64,000 nt of DNA, from contig JAHLEZ010000007.1 in assembly GCA_020726505.1 (NCBI GenBank), forward strand, positions 248,001 through 312,000, in the 5' to 3' direction. The stretch is from Leptodontidium sp. MPI-SDFR-AT-0119. Its lineage: Eukaryota; Ascomycota; Leotiomycetes; Helotiales; Leptodontidiaceae. The notes under the pieces are model-generated. The model was not told the origin of the DNA and searched no databases. It saw only the letters and a program-made list of their open reading frames with translations. Position numbers and translations under genes: made by a program. This document shows, piece by piece, positions 21,731 through 32,963 of the stretch. How positions within the stretch are numbered: position 1 is the stretch's first letter; each line of letters opens with the position of its first letter.

Positions 21731-23749
21731 ATGATACTTTTCAACCTTTCTGAATCACAACCCGCAAATACCCACACGTACTTCATCGTCGCCTCTGAAG
21801 ATATACATACCATGGAGCGTGGTACGTGCCAATGCGAATGCGAGACATTCGTCGGGCCACGCGAAACCGACCCAGACCGAGATGATCCTGCCCGTTCCAC
21901 TTTGTCAATTCAGAATAGCATATCAGGGGAGGGAGACCGATATGCGTATAAGCCTCTGCCCACCCCACATGCTTTCAGAATTATGTATTTGCTGCCGGGA
22001 AGCTTCGAAGATCCCATTCAAATTAAACTTTATGTATGCCCTATCACATCGGTGTCTAGGTGCGCGACCTTATCGTACGAATGGGGGACTTCACCTCTTC
22101 GAAGGAATATAGTCTGTGATGGAAAGATGTTGGAAGTAACGACAAATCTTTACACAGCGTTGAAACGTCTTCGACAGACAGACAGAGTGGGGTTTTGGTG
22201 GATCGACGCCATATGTATCAACCAGATCGACAACCAGGAGAAGAACCAACAAGTTCCTCTGATGGGAGAAATATACAAGTCGTCTTTGGCGACTTTCGCT
22301 TGGATTGGAGAGGAACCCGAAGGAAATTTTGAAATGGACCAGGTCACAAACACCCTCAATCAGCTTGCAGCGACATACTTGGAGGTGCCACAAGAGCCCG
22401 AGATATCATTGTTCGGAGTTGTGAAGGAATCCCATGAAATACCAAGTGGAGAAAAGTTGAAAGAGTTGGCCCAGTCCCCCTCATGGACTGGTATCGTCGA
22501 CGTGTTACTGCGTCGCAGTTACTTTACGCGCCTTTGGGTTCTTCAAGAGATCGCGTTAGCATCGCAGGTGACTGTAGTGTGTGGACGTCACCTCTGGGGT
22601 TTCAACACCTTTTTTCAAGCTGCTCGAATCGTCTGGCAGTGCAGGTTTCTCACGGAGAGCTCGGTTCAGGATGTCCTTACCAACAGACTATCAGCTTTGA
22701 TTGCAATTGGAGACTTCCGACACCGTCTGAAGTCAGCTCGAAGAGCTCTTGCGACGCCCAGCAATCTCAGATTGACGGATTGTATTTGGGGGAATCAAAT
22801 GTTCAAATGTACATTCGATCGGGATCGTGTTCTGGGCGTTCTGGGGCTGTTCAATTTGGGAGATCATGGAGACTTCCAGTCCGGAATTCAAGATCTCGGG
22901 TCGGACGAACAAGTATACATGGCTGCTGCTAGGCATATGCTTTTGGTCGATGGAAACGCCGGCGGGTCTTTGTTCAGGCTGCAGAATACTGCGCCAGGGA
23001 GCAGGAAGCTGAAAATCCCTTCCTGGGCCCCGATTTTGGATAAAGATAACATGGAACTGGGGCTGAGGCGACTACCTGAGAGCCTGCATCAAGTTTTGGA
23101 GCATGAAAAGCCAAAGATTGCAGATTATGGAGACCGGGCAGTGGCAGTGTTCGATGCGTATATTTTCGACAATGTCTCGTCTGCATCTGAGAACTTATCA
23201 GAGTTCACAATCGGAAGCTTCATTTCCTCCAGCGTGGAGAAACTCGGCCCCTCTTTGGCATATTCAACACCTAGCGTTGCTCTCACAGCTTTCTGGCAAA
23301 TCTTGATTGCCTATGCTCCGGAACAGGAGCACGATCTACATGACTGCGCGATGGAATTCCAGAATATTATCTCATCCCGCTTAGGAGACAAAGATTTTGC
23401 GAGTATTCGGCCTGATGACCCAGACATCCAGATCTTCAACAACGAAATGGCATACTACCTGTACAGGTTTGGCGGGTTCTGGGGACGCAACGTATTCACA
23501 ACAGGCAAGGGCTACTTTGGGATTGGGCCAATGGGTTGCAACTCATCCGGGTGCCCCAAGAATGTAGCTGTTGTGCAGCACAAGGACGTCGTTGCAGTCA
23601 TGGGCGGTTACCGATTGCCAGTTGTGCTTCGACCTGTTGGAGATGGTTCATATACCTATGTGGGAAACGCTTACGTTGGGCTCTTGGCTGAAGCTCCTAT
23701 TCTGAAGCCCGAGAACTTTCCGGGGTTTGAACGAATCCGGGTTTGCTGA
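21731..23749 (+). CDS. HET-domain protein
   Basis: Single-exon gene of 672 residues from the ATG at 21731; a later ATG at 21812 (MERGTCQ) is an alternative. HET (heterokaryon incompatibility, PF06985-type) motifs are in order: CATLSYEWG, then NLYTALKRLR, FWWIDAICINQIDNQEKNQQ, MGEIYKSSLATFAWIGEE, and SYFTRLWVLQEIALA. The C-terminal part has the usual FTTGKGYFGIGP and DVVAVMGGYRLPVVLRP blocks. HET-domain proteins trigger programmed cell death after fusion of unlike hyphae or take part in innate-like recognition; their partner is often polymorphic. The gene has no stop or shift, unlike the two HET loci at 42.0-46.9 kb. Partner and specificity cannot be read from sequence. Confidence 0.9.
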   Translation: MILFNLSESQPANTHTYFIVASEDIHTMERGTCQCECETFVGPRETDPDRDDPARSTLSIQNSISGEGDRYAYKPLPTPHAFRIMYLLPGSFEDPIQIKLYVCPITSVSRCATLSYEWGTSPLRRNIVCDGKMLEVTTNLYTALKRLRQTDRVGFWWIDAICINQIDNQEKNQQVPLMGEIYKSSLATFAWIGEEPEGNFEMDQVTNTLNQLAATYLEVPQEPEISLFGVVKESHEIPSGEKLKELAQSPSWTGIVDVLLRRSYFTRLWVLQEIALASQVTVVCGRHLWGFNTFFQAARIVWQCRFLTESSVQDVLTNRLSALIAIGDFRHRLKSARRALATPSNLRLTDCIWGNQMFKCTFDRDRVLGVLGLFNLGDHGDFQSGIQDLGSDEQVYMAAARHMLLVDGNAGGSLFRLQNTAPGSRKLKIPSWAPILDKDNMELGLRRLPESLHQVLEHEKPKIADYGDRAVAVFDAYIFDNVSSASENLSEFTIGSFISSSVEKLGPSLAYSTPSVALTAFWQILIAYAPEQEHDLHDCAMEFQNIISSRLGDKDFASIRPDDPDIQIFNNEMAYYLYRFGGFWGRNVFTTGKGYFGIGPMGCNSSGCPKNVAVVQHKDVVAVMGGYRLPVVLRPVGDGSYTYVGNAYVGLLAEAPILKPENFPGFERIRVC

Positions 23750-24115
23750 GTCAGGTCAATCTATCGATACCAGCGTTACTTTTCGGGGCGATGTTGGCGA
23801 TATCGAAAGTGCCCAGTAAGAAACCATATCGATTAATCATGCGAAAAAGAAAAAAATAACTAAGGGGGTTCGCTTCAACCGTGGTGGCCCCGAAGCGAGC
23901 CCCTATTCACGGTGAATCCAGAAGTACGAAGTAGTTCCTTTCAAGTCCCCACGGCAACACTTCACATGTTCATAGATATTTCTGCGTAAAATTTGTGAAT
24001 GTCTTTTTAAAACATTCATCAAAGAGTGAAATTCCATCCGAGAGCTCCCAATACTGTTTCGAACCATGTTGAAGGCACAACCATGAATTCTCGACATCAC
24101 TTATTCCGCATCTTT
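23750..24115. other. Convergent intergenic spacer
   Basis: 366 bases between two converging genes; 3' end signals only, nothing else recognised. Confidence 0.5.
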
Positions 24116-26071
24116 CTATTCTACCCCCACCTTTTCAATCCACTCCTCTACAACACCGACATAATCCTCTGGTCCATACGGTTCCGTCACCTCCCTCCAA
24201 CCACCCCCCTTCCTCCTACACACCAAACCCAAATCACCCAGCAAGAGATCAACATACGGCAGGCCATCAAACACGAAATCCGGGATCTGGCCCGCCCATC
24301 CGTGGGGATATCTCCATTTCCCAAACCGGTTGTGCAAGCGTGTTTGGTATGCCAGATCCGTGATATCGGGCTTGTTGCCCTCTGGTGAGGAGGAGGAGGA
24401 AGGTGAGAATGGATCAATCTTCCCATCGAAATAAGCAGTGATCCACAACCCCTGTATCTGGGCTGCAATCGCGGTAGTGAGTGTCAATAGATGGCCCGCG
24501 AAGGCAATATCTCTTCTAGCCACCATATCTTCCGTGGCAGGAACCATGAAGCGATAAAGATCGATTGGCGATAGTTTCTCATTGTGTACCAACTGTCCCG
24601 TCAAAGGGAGAGGTTTGAATTTCTTGTTTCCTGGAGGTTGGTTCTTGAGACGTGGGAATTTGGAGAGGATTTCTTCGTCGGCTCGTGAGGTCAGGAAATC
24701 AGATTCGGCTTTGATGCGAGGGGCTTGGCTGCTGGGAAGAATGGGAAGACCGAGCTCTGCTTCGAGTATTTGGGGGACGAATTTCACCGGCGATGCGTGC
24801 GTCCAGCCTGTTGCGCAGAGCATAGCATCTGTCTCTATCACGTCCCCTGATGACAAGATTACTTTACCCTGTTCCAGTCTCGTAATGTCCGCTATGTGGA
24901 CTTTAACCTTGCCGCTCCTGACCAGCTCCAGGAAATCCGTGGGGTAATTCATGATACTGAGACCGTTACCCGTCCAGAGTGGTTCCATCCAAGGTTTGAG
25001 TTTCGCGGTCTCGGGGTGCTGGTCATACTTCATGAGGCTGGCAACGTCGCCGCCCAGGATAGACCAGAATGTATTGACGAAGAAACGACCGATTGCCGTG
25101 CCATGGAGGTAAGATCGGACAGTACCATAACCGTCTGCTGCTCCCCAGATACAGGGAGACATCCAGGTGAGGAAACGGGTGTGAACGAGCTTCTCCAGCC
25201 ATTTCTTGAAAGGCGTCACGTATGGGGGTGACATCCAACATGGTCCATGACCAGATTCTGTTTCCTTCAGTAAGTAAAAATCTCAGAGGACACATGGAAG
25301 ATATTTACGGACCTCTAATCACCCAATCAACATGAACTCCTTTCGTCGCATAAGCATAAACCGGATCCCAAGCACTCTTCGTGCCGCCCAAAACCGTGAC
25401 TCTCTTAACCGTCTCCAAGGTCTCCTGGTTCTTCAAGAAATCTTTACTATGAAAAAGTGGCCTCCCGAATTCTTCTTGCCCTTCAAAATCCGGCAAGAAA
25501 GGCTGGCTGGTCATACCCGTCGCAACGATCAATTTCTTCGCCAAAAGGTAACCCTCCTTCCCTTCTGTAGTCGTAGTTAATTTCCACCCCTCTTTCTCGG
25601 CACGCTCCACACTCTCAACCCGACAATTGAATCTCGTTCGTTCCAACACTCCAAACTTTTCAGCAAAAGCAGAGAGATAATCATGGACTACTTGTCCAGG
25701 GATATGAGAGCCTGGTTTTACGCCCCACGTCGCTTCGTCCATAGGGAAATCGGGGTTTTCGTACGTGCCTACCATGTTGTTGGATTTGAGCTGGGGATAG
25801 AGACGTGATGTGCACCAGACCCCGCCAATTGAGGGGGCGGAGTCTAAGATGAGGATTTTGTGGGTAGGGTGGATTTGGATGTATGCTTTTGCGGAGGAGA
25901 GGCCAAACCATCCTGTTGAGTATCTGTTAGGGGATCCGATTGGGGGAGTTCTTAGAGCAATTAATTGATGGGGGAAAATCGCAAAACAAGAAAAAATATA
26001 TATTAAAAAGGGAAGATTGAGGTACCTGCGCCTATGACTGCCAGGTCAGCCGATTCAATTGAGTCCGCCAT
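24116..26071 (-). CDS. Flavin-containing monooxygenase-like protein
   Basis: Three exons: 26071-26026, 25912-25313, 25257-24116, giving 595 residues with matching phases. The FAD dinucleotide-binding motif (VIGAGWFGLSAK, residues about 13-24) is split by intron 1. A NADPH-binding region RVTVLGGTKSAWD and the linking block VATGMTSQPFLPDFEGQEEF follow. After intron 2 the conserved VIRESGHGPCWM stretch appears. Such enzymes use NADPH and O2 to oxidise N, S or carbonyl groups of small molecules; it could be an N-oxygenating or a Baeyer-Villiger-like type. Two hydrophobic stretches (FLTWMSPCIWGAADG; VNTFWSILGG) may give membrane contact. It is about 700 bp downstream of the dienelactone hydrolase on the same strand, so both may serve one catabolic route. 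Substrate is unknown. Confidence 0.85.
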
Positions 26072-26779
26072 TGCTCTCAAACCCAGAGCTCTCCGGAATA
26101 ATTGAAAATCCTCAAGATCAGAGCTCAGATGAGAACAGATAAGAAAAAAGGAACATGACACGAAAAGAAATAGATAAGTAGCCGTCGGCAGCAAGCCCCT
26201 TATATGCAGGTGGGGGAAAAAAGCTGGATGGAGCTTAGTCGCATGTATCTCGGTCTGATTCTGACAGGGCTGTCCGCATACTGTATGCAGGGCGAAACAG
26301 GGGTTGGTGGGATATTATCAACGAGGCTTGCAGATATCAATTTTCTTTGGGCTATTTTTAAGTGGCTAAATAAGAGCTGCGATGATGATATTCGAGAGAT
26401 GAGAAAGAACCAGCTGTTTCAATCAGCAAGAATGCTGATGTGACTTGCAAAGTTGACCCGCGGGTATATTCTGCACAAGGAAATCTCGTAAGGAGACGAC
26501 TACATAGTTGCATCAGCACAGGGTCAGCCTAAACAAATTGAAATACTGATGATAAAACCTTGTATTAAGATTACGAAAACCGATGTGATCTTATAAGGGA
26601 AAATAAAGTAAAGAGCTTAAGATTGAAGCGTTCGCCAATTGTCTTGGCAAGTCCTCCTCTTGAACCCACTTCGTCGTAAGATCAACAAACCAAAAGTCCT
26701 CCTCGAGTCAACACAAAGTTCACCTCATACTCACCCTCATCTTCACCCGCATCCGCACTCATCAATCCACACCACACCT
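26072..26779. other. Spacer between the monooxygenase and dienelactone hydrolase genes
   Basis: About 700 bases holding the presumed promoter of the minus-strand monooxygenase and the 3' end of the hydrolase. No gene or repeat is recognised. Confidence 0.5.
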
Positions 26780-27815
26780 CTAAACCAACCACCTCCCAAA
26801 CCACCTCAAAGCCTGCTCCTTCGCCCCCTCCGCACTCTTCGCCTGCCCCTCATCCCCCGGATCAGCCCTAACAGCAAACCCATGTTTAGCACCCTCATAA
26901 ACCACAACCTCCGCTTCTGCACTCCTCCCCTCTGCCTCAAGAACACCCTGAATCTGTCTAACATGCTCAATCCCAATCCCCATATCGACATCTCCAATCG
27001 CCATACTGAACGGCCTTGCGATATTCTCCCAATCAGTGGGGAAAGTCATCTTACTCGGATGCGCGACGAAAGCACAGTCGAGTAGTCCTCCTTTGCCGCT
27101 TCCATTTTCATTTCCATTTCCGGGCTTAGTGTCTTCGGCTCGATCGTGAGAGAGTAGGATGGTATAATTCCCGCCCCAGCAGAAACCCGCGCTGGCGATT
27201 TTCAGACCTTGCGTTTCGGGAACGGGGGTGGTGCGGAGAGAGCGGTAGAAGGAGAGGATGCGGGGGAGGACGATGGATTCTTTGTTTTTGAGGAGGAAGG
27301 GGATAGCTTGGGAGATGATCTGGATTGCCCAGATGGGTTTCTTGAGGATGGTTGTGAAGATTGAGGGGGAGGGCGCGAGGAGGGAGTCCATTGTTTCCAT
27401 TGTCCAGGCGGGTGGTGCGGTGCCTGTGGGGAAGTGTGTTAGGTTCGACGTTGGGGTAGGGTGAGGATATGAGAAATCAGGATGATAGGGTATGACATGA
27501 AGAGGGAAGAAGTGAAGGAAGAGATCTTGAGAACTAACCACACATGAAATCGGGCAAAATCACCAAGTAACCCCCCTCATTAGCATAACTATCAGCAAGC
27601 AATCTCGCATTACTAATCTCCCAGCCAAAGATATCCGGTATCATGACAATAACACCCTTCGCTTTCCCGTTCTCACCCCCTTCTAGCTTTGGTCCAAGAC
27701 ATGGTCTCGCGACATAGACATCAAGCCCATACATCTTCTCCACTTTGCCGGTTGGCGTACCGCTTTTCACGGTGCCGGTTAGGCAGGCGGAACAGGTTAT
27801 GCCTGAGGTGGACAT
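26780..27815 (-). CDS. Dienelactone hydrolase family protein
   Basis: Two exons, 27815-27539 and 27423-26780, giving 306 residues; the 115-bp intron is GT-AG. This is an alpha/beta hydrolase of the dienelactone hydrolase family. The N-terminal SxxCLTGTVKSGTPTGKVEK and VIVMIPDIFGWE blocks are typical of fungal members. The nucleophile Cys is in ASAGFCWGGNY (about residue 174), the acid is probably in MAIGDVDMG, and the His is in EGAKHGFAVR. Classical members open dienelactones in the beta-ketoadipate or chloroaromatic route; many fungal members act on other lactones or esters. There is no signal peptide, so it is cytosolic. Its neighbour downstream is a flavin monooxygenase on the same strand. 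A TA-repeat at 27967-27985 could be its TATA region. Confidence 0.88.
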
Positions 27816-29193
27816 TGTGTTTGGAGGGGGAGATCTGATCTGATCTGATCTGGCGTGGGATATTTTGATGTGGTTGAAGTCTGTGTGTGGTTAGTTAACT
27901 AGGTTGATGTAGAGGGTGAAGTAATGAGAGACGTAGACTGCTCCTCGTGGAACCAAAAAAATTCTAGAGAGATATATATATATATGAAACCCCATGTGAT
28001 AAACGAGAGGAATTCCGTACCTGAGATCTCAATCTCGTCTTTCTTCGCAAGTTTGTCAAGTAGCGCGCTCCTTCTTCTTGTCTCCCTCCTCCTGTTGCAG
28101 ATTCGTTTCCAATTATCAAAGCCCAGAAATCCAATTCAAAGAGTCCCCAGCCGTAAGTTTGTACGGCAAGCTCGTAAGCTCGAATTTCCAAAGTCGGAAT
28201 TAGGAAACAGAAGAAACAAAATTGGCTTGAAACTCGATGCTGCTTTCAACGAAACCCATCAATACTTCACCTCTTATACACACACACGCAATTCCAACTC
28301 TAATTCCCCGTCCATCTCAATCACCCAACTCCACTACCCAGAAAATAGAAGAAAAAAATCCAAAGTCGGCACACACACAAACCCCTTCCCGACATCCATC
28401 GCAAAATCCGTAAACGCCGAGCTTCACGGCACACCGCATTGCCGACCCCAACTGTCAAATCTCACCAACCCTCCCCTCCCCCAACCCTCCTCCGCTCCAA
28501 TACATGTAAGCCCAACTTGGACTTGCCGGACACCCGCTAGATGATGTGGTATTGTACGCGACAGAGCGGGAACGGGAAGGCTTGTCTTGACTTCAAGCGT
28601 ATTGCTCCTACTCCGCACAGTGAGTGGGCTGGGCTGGATTAGCTGACTAACTGACTAACCAGCTGACTGGCTATATGCAACTAATAAAAACGGGAATGGA
28701 GCTTTTCGTACAAGGCCACGCATGCATGCGGTAGAGGAAAGAAGAAGAAGCAAGGTATGGAATTTCTGGAGATGTCCGAATGCCGGTCCTTGCTTTCCTT
28801 ACCTCTAAACATGCTAGGCCTGGGGTGTTGTGTAGTTCACTCACATGCTCGCTCGCTTGACTTGAAGTTCCAAGACAAAAAGACAATAGACATACTGAAA
28901 TTGCATGACTGGATAGAAAAGGCAACAAAGAGTAGAACTGCATTCGCACATCTGGAAATTTCATGTGCATGAAGAGAGAAAAAAAAAGAAGTACTAACGC
29001 TCGACGAACATTAAACTCAAAAATAACGAGGATAGAAAGGCCAGAAAATTCTATCTATACATACACATTCCTCGCATTTCTCTCCAGAGCTGGCTCAATA
29101 ACCAGAATCGAACCCAAACACTCTCGCTTCTCTTGTGTTCCCAACATCTCTCTCTCTCCCTCACTCCCACTCTCTAGCAATACCACTTCCACA
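27816..29193. other. Intergenic region
   Basis: 1.4 kb between minus-strand genes. It contains a GATCT tandem repeat at about 27831-27851, a TA-repeat at 27967-27985 and AC-rich tracts. An open frame at 27924-28544 has no motif and is rejected. The right end is the 3' flank of the ArfGAP gene. Confidence 0.5.
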
Positions 29194-30769
29194 CTACCAC
29201 TTATCCCAATTATCCTCGTCCAGCTTCCCCTTCGCCGCACCCCCACTAGCAGAACTCTTCTTCACAGCGCCCGTCCCAATTGCACTACTACCCGCTCCAC
29301 CACCCGTCTGCCTCGCAGCTCCCGCCTCAGCAAAACTATCCCAGAAGTCCTTCTTACTCTCATCGAGCGGCATCGTCCTATAAGCACCCCCACTGCTAGT
29401 CCCCGACCCGCCGTTCCCTTCGACGAAGCGGTTGAAGCCATCTGCTGCGCTCTTGGCGCCTGTTTGGGCGCCCTTTGCGACGTTGGCGGCTGCTATGCGG
29501 GCTTGTGCTGCGAGGTCGCTTTCTGCTACCTGTGAAAGCGGGGGTCGTCAGTCTGTGTTTGTCTCGTCGAGTGTGGTTCTTCTCCCTCTTTCCCGTCCAA
29601 GATAACCATCTGGATAGAATATTTTTGAAGGATCATGAGATGCATGTCATATCCAACATATCATTTCAGATCATGTCACTCCAGTCCATTCCTCGTCCTG
29701 GTCCTAGAATTCGGCCTCTCGCCCGGGAGGTAAGCAGGGGTGGGTACCTTCAAAGCCGTAGGCTGGATATAACCCTCATTAACCGTCTTCGCCGTCTTCC
29801 CCACGGTGGTAGTGAACCATCCAAAGCCCTTCGTCAACGCCGCGACCGGATCCCTCTGCAGATCATCAAAGCCAGGTAATTTCGGGTCGCTGTTCGGCCG
29901 TTCGATAGGTGTGCTTCCAAAACCAGCGTACTTGCCTCCTTGTGAGGGAGGTAGGTCTGCAGAGCGGTTCGCGTTGGCGGCGCCTAGACCGGCGAAATAC
30001 TTGTCGTCGACTTTGGCTTTGCCGCCTTGTGACGGGTTGGAGAGGGAGGGGGAGGATGTGCGACCCATGGGTGTTTGGCTGCGCGAGGTGGAGGAGGGTG
30101 TTGCTGTTGAGGAGGGTGGTGGTTTGACGCCTGGGACGTATTCTTTGCCTTCGACTTTGGCGGAGAGGCGCTCTTTCCACTCTTCTCCTACTTCTCCTGA
30201 ATAACGTTCTGCGATCGTGGCATCGTCCCAACTGTGGTGTTGTTGTCAGCCAAGTTCCCCCTCCATGCCACAATTGCAACCACCAGCTCCTAACTCTGCA
30301 ATACGCTACTCTTCGCCCCATTTTGCAACTTCACTCTCTTCATAGATCGTATATCCCACCCCTTTGTAGTAATCAAGAACCCCACTCACCTGATCCCCGC
30401 CATCTTATTCCCATCCGCATTCTCAAAGAACTCCCTCCAGGGTTTATTACCACCCAAGCGCATCCGTTCAATCTCCATAGCCTTAAACGCATCCATCGTA
30501 ATACTGCGCACGAAACTGATGTGTACGCCCAATCCACGGTGCACGCCTGCGCAGCTGAGGCAGATGAAGACGCCGAACTTGGGGGACGCCCATTGCGGTG
30601 ATGGCGCACCGCAGTCTGCGCACCGGTCGTTTCCGTTGACTTTTTGGATCTCGAGGAGCTGGAGAGGAGGTTAGTATGATCTGAGAGGAAGAGGGATTGC
30701 TGGGAGGGGAGAGGAGCGTGCCTTGGATCGAGTCTCCGGGTCGACCTCCCACATGGCTTTACTGGCCAT
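29194..30769 (-). CDS. ArfGAP of the Gcs1 type
   Basis: Four exons: 30769-30722, 30658-30390, 30231-29748, 29529-29194, giving 378 residues. The protein stimulates GTP hydrolysis on Arf and acts in Golgi/ER coat recycling. The ArfGAP zinc finger is complete: C29, C32, C49, C52 (DRCADCG ... FICLSC), with the arginine finger R57 in [11 protein letters not shown], followed by [20 protein letters not shown]. The middle is Ser/Pro-rich ([18 protein letters not shown]), then a conserved helix [20 protein letters not shown] and a C-terminal SFAEAG...NWDKW ending, as in Gcs1/ArfGAP1 where amphipathic (ALPS-like) helices sense membrane curvature. Intron 1 starts with GC (GATCCAAG then GCACGC) and ends CTCTCCAG; only this donor gives the conserved RSKLLEIQK junction. 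The last three exons use GT-AG. Confidence 0.9.
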
Positions 30770-31558
30770 GCTGCAGATGACCGTGCGATTCGAGTCGCAC
30801 TCTCTAGTGAAGGGGATCTGGTTATAGCAATTACTGAAGGAGAGATTGGTGCCAGCAAAAGAGAAAGAAGAGAATCAGGGTCCAGAACTGTTGTGAGTTG
30901 GCGAGATTCTTGGTGGGGAAATATTGGCGGCAGAACAAAGGGGGTTCTGGCTGCGGTGTGGTTTGGAGCTAGTGTTGCAGCCCAATGACGATGGACACGG
31001 CTGGACTTTGACTTCAGTGAGGCTACGTTTCTTGGTGTCTGGCATGCAAATGTAAACAGAGTCACACGACAACATGGGGATTGTGTCTCAAGCATCAATG
31101 CAAGGGATAATAACGTCACATCACACAATTTCAAGTATATCACTACAATAGTATCTTCAAAGCGCCATTTTCTTATTGATATCGTCAAATGAATAACTTT
31201 TTCCATCCCCTACCCTTCCCGAGAGCACATCGAGAAAGAAATCTAGTGTACAGCCCTGAGAATGCCAGAGAAATGGTAATAAGACATGGGTATGAAGAAA
31301 GAGTCATCAGGAACCAGCAACCCACGCGAAAGATATCCCGTCCTCGTTGTGAGTCCGAAGACCACAGGTCGAAAACGAGAACTCCACCATGCAGGCCTGT
31401 ATTCCACTCCAAGGAAAGTCATAGCAGTCGAACCAGACCAGTGGAAATCACAGTCCTGAGTTCTCCATCAACCAGGTGCTCCAAGAAAAGCAAAGTATGC
31501 AGCTGTGTATTGTCTGTGGAATGTAGCACCTCTCAATCGTACAAAGTTTTACACCTGC
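30770..31558. other. Promoter of ArfGAP and 3' flank of the RRM gene
   Basis: About 790 bases. It should hold the ArfGAP promoter and the 3' untranslated part of the RNA-binding protein gene. A minus-strand open frame across it (31206-30373) is the antisense shadow of ArfGAP exon and intron sequence and is not a gene. Confidence 0.5.
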
Positions 31559-32963
31559 TTAAGCAGTAGTGGTAGTCTCAGCGGCGCCGTTGGTACCCTC
31601 GGTGGCAGCCTCGGCAGCTGGAGCATTGGCATCATCGTCGGTCTTGTCTGGGCTGTCGATGGCGACCTTGACGGCGATCTCACGACCCTCGATCTCCTTA
31701 GCGTTCATCTCAGCAACGGCCTTTTGTTGCATCTCCTCAGAGGCAAGAGTAACGAAACCGAATCCACGTCCCTTGCGGGGTTCGTTGCGGGCTTGGAGCT
31801 TCTTGACCATGAAGCGGGGGATGGGGCGAAGGGCGATCTTGGCGGAGGATGGCTCATAAGCAGCGAAGAGTTCCTTGAGCTAGAAGTATGTTAGATGTGA
31901 AATCAACAAGATCTTTGGCAGAACGTACCTTCTCCTCGGAGAGATCATAAGGGAGGTTCGCAACCATGACCTTGTTCTTGGATGGGATACCATCAGCTGG
32001 TGGGCCACGCTCACGTCTCTCACGGGGAACGCGAGGAGCCTTCTCCGCCTTCTCCTTGGTATCCTTATCCTTAACCTCCTTGTCCTTGGGCTCAGTGTTG
32101 GTGGTCTCGGTCAAGGGAAGAGCCTCTCCAGCTGGGAGCTCAGCGCCTTCCTCACCTCGGGACTATTGATTTATCAGTTGGAGAATTCCGAGCGGGGTTC
32201 TGCAAACTTACTGCACCATGGCTGCGTCCACCACGGCCTCCACGTCCACGGCCTCGGCCACGTCCGCGTCCAGATTGTCTACGGCGGCCTTCGCCTCCGG
32301 AAGCACCCTCACCACCGCTGGTGGCACCCTCGCCCTTCTCGGCATTTGGCTCAGGCTTGCGGGCGAGTTGAACAGAGACCTTGCGCTCAAGGATCTCCTT
32401 TCCAGAGAGCTCAGTGATGGCACGCTCAGCCTCACTTGGGGTGGAGAGGTCGACGAAAGCGTATCCAACTGGGCGGTCGGTACGTGGGTTCTTTGGGATA
32501 GAGGTGGACTCACTGCAGGGAACATAAATGTCAGCAGCTGTATTAAACACGTACTCATCAAGTTCGAAAAAGGGCAGGATGAATTTGCAAGAACTGAACT
32601 CGTAGGAAGTCTGCAGGCGCGACTTGCCACCGTGACTGCCCGTCCAACCTTTGCAGACACTGGAAAACAAAGTGGCAAAACTGAGCTGAAAGGAGATTCG
32701 AAGTAGGCTGGAATGCAAACACGGGTGTCTTACATTAGGTATCCCTTGAAGAAGGCTTGCAACTCCCCCTCGGTCGTCGCGTATGCGAGGTTACCGATAT
32801 AGAGTCTGCGACCCTCTGCAGCGCTGGCCAGAACTGCATCGTTCGCAGCAGACTTGTCGCCGGCGGTGGTGGCGTCGGCAGGCTTATCGGTGATTGAGGT
32901 GTTGCCAAGAGCGGCAGTAACGTCGTTGACGGCGTCAGAAACTTTCTCCACGATGGTAGACAT
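31559..32963 (-). CDS. Two-RRM, RGG-rich RNA-binding protein (Sbp1-like)
   Basis: Four exons: 32963-32734, 32512-32212, 32162-31929, 31879-31559, giving 361 residues. RRM1 carries RNP2 RLYIGNLAY and RNP1 RPVGYAFVDL and is split by a 221-bp first intron between FFKGYL and IESTSIP. An RGG-type region (GRGRGRGRGRGGRGGRSHG) follows, then a charged linker (PKDKEVKDKDTKEKAEK) and RRM2 with RNP2 KVMVANLPY and RNP1 KGRGFGFVTL. The tail is acidic and Ala/Thr-rich. The order RRM-RGG-RRM is that of yeast Sbp1, a translation repressor and decapping activator found in P-bodies that binds eIF4G through RGG. An equivalent role is inferred. The promoter region upstream is pyrimidine/purine-biased, as in highly expressed genes. 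Confidence 0.87.

Noticed and set aside
27924..28544. 206-codon plus-strand open frame
   Set aside because: Composition follows AC-rich DNA; a Leu/Ser run resembles a helix but no conserved features follow.
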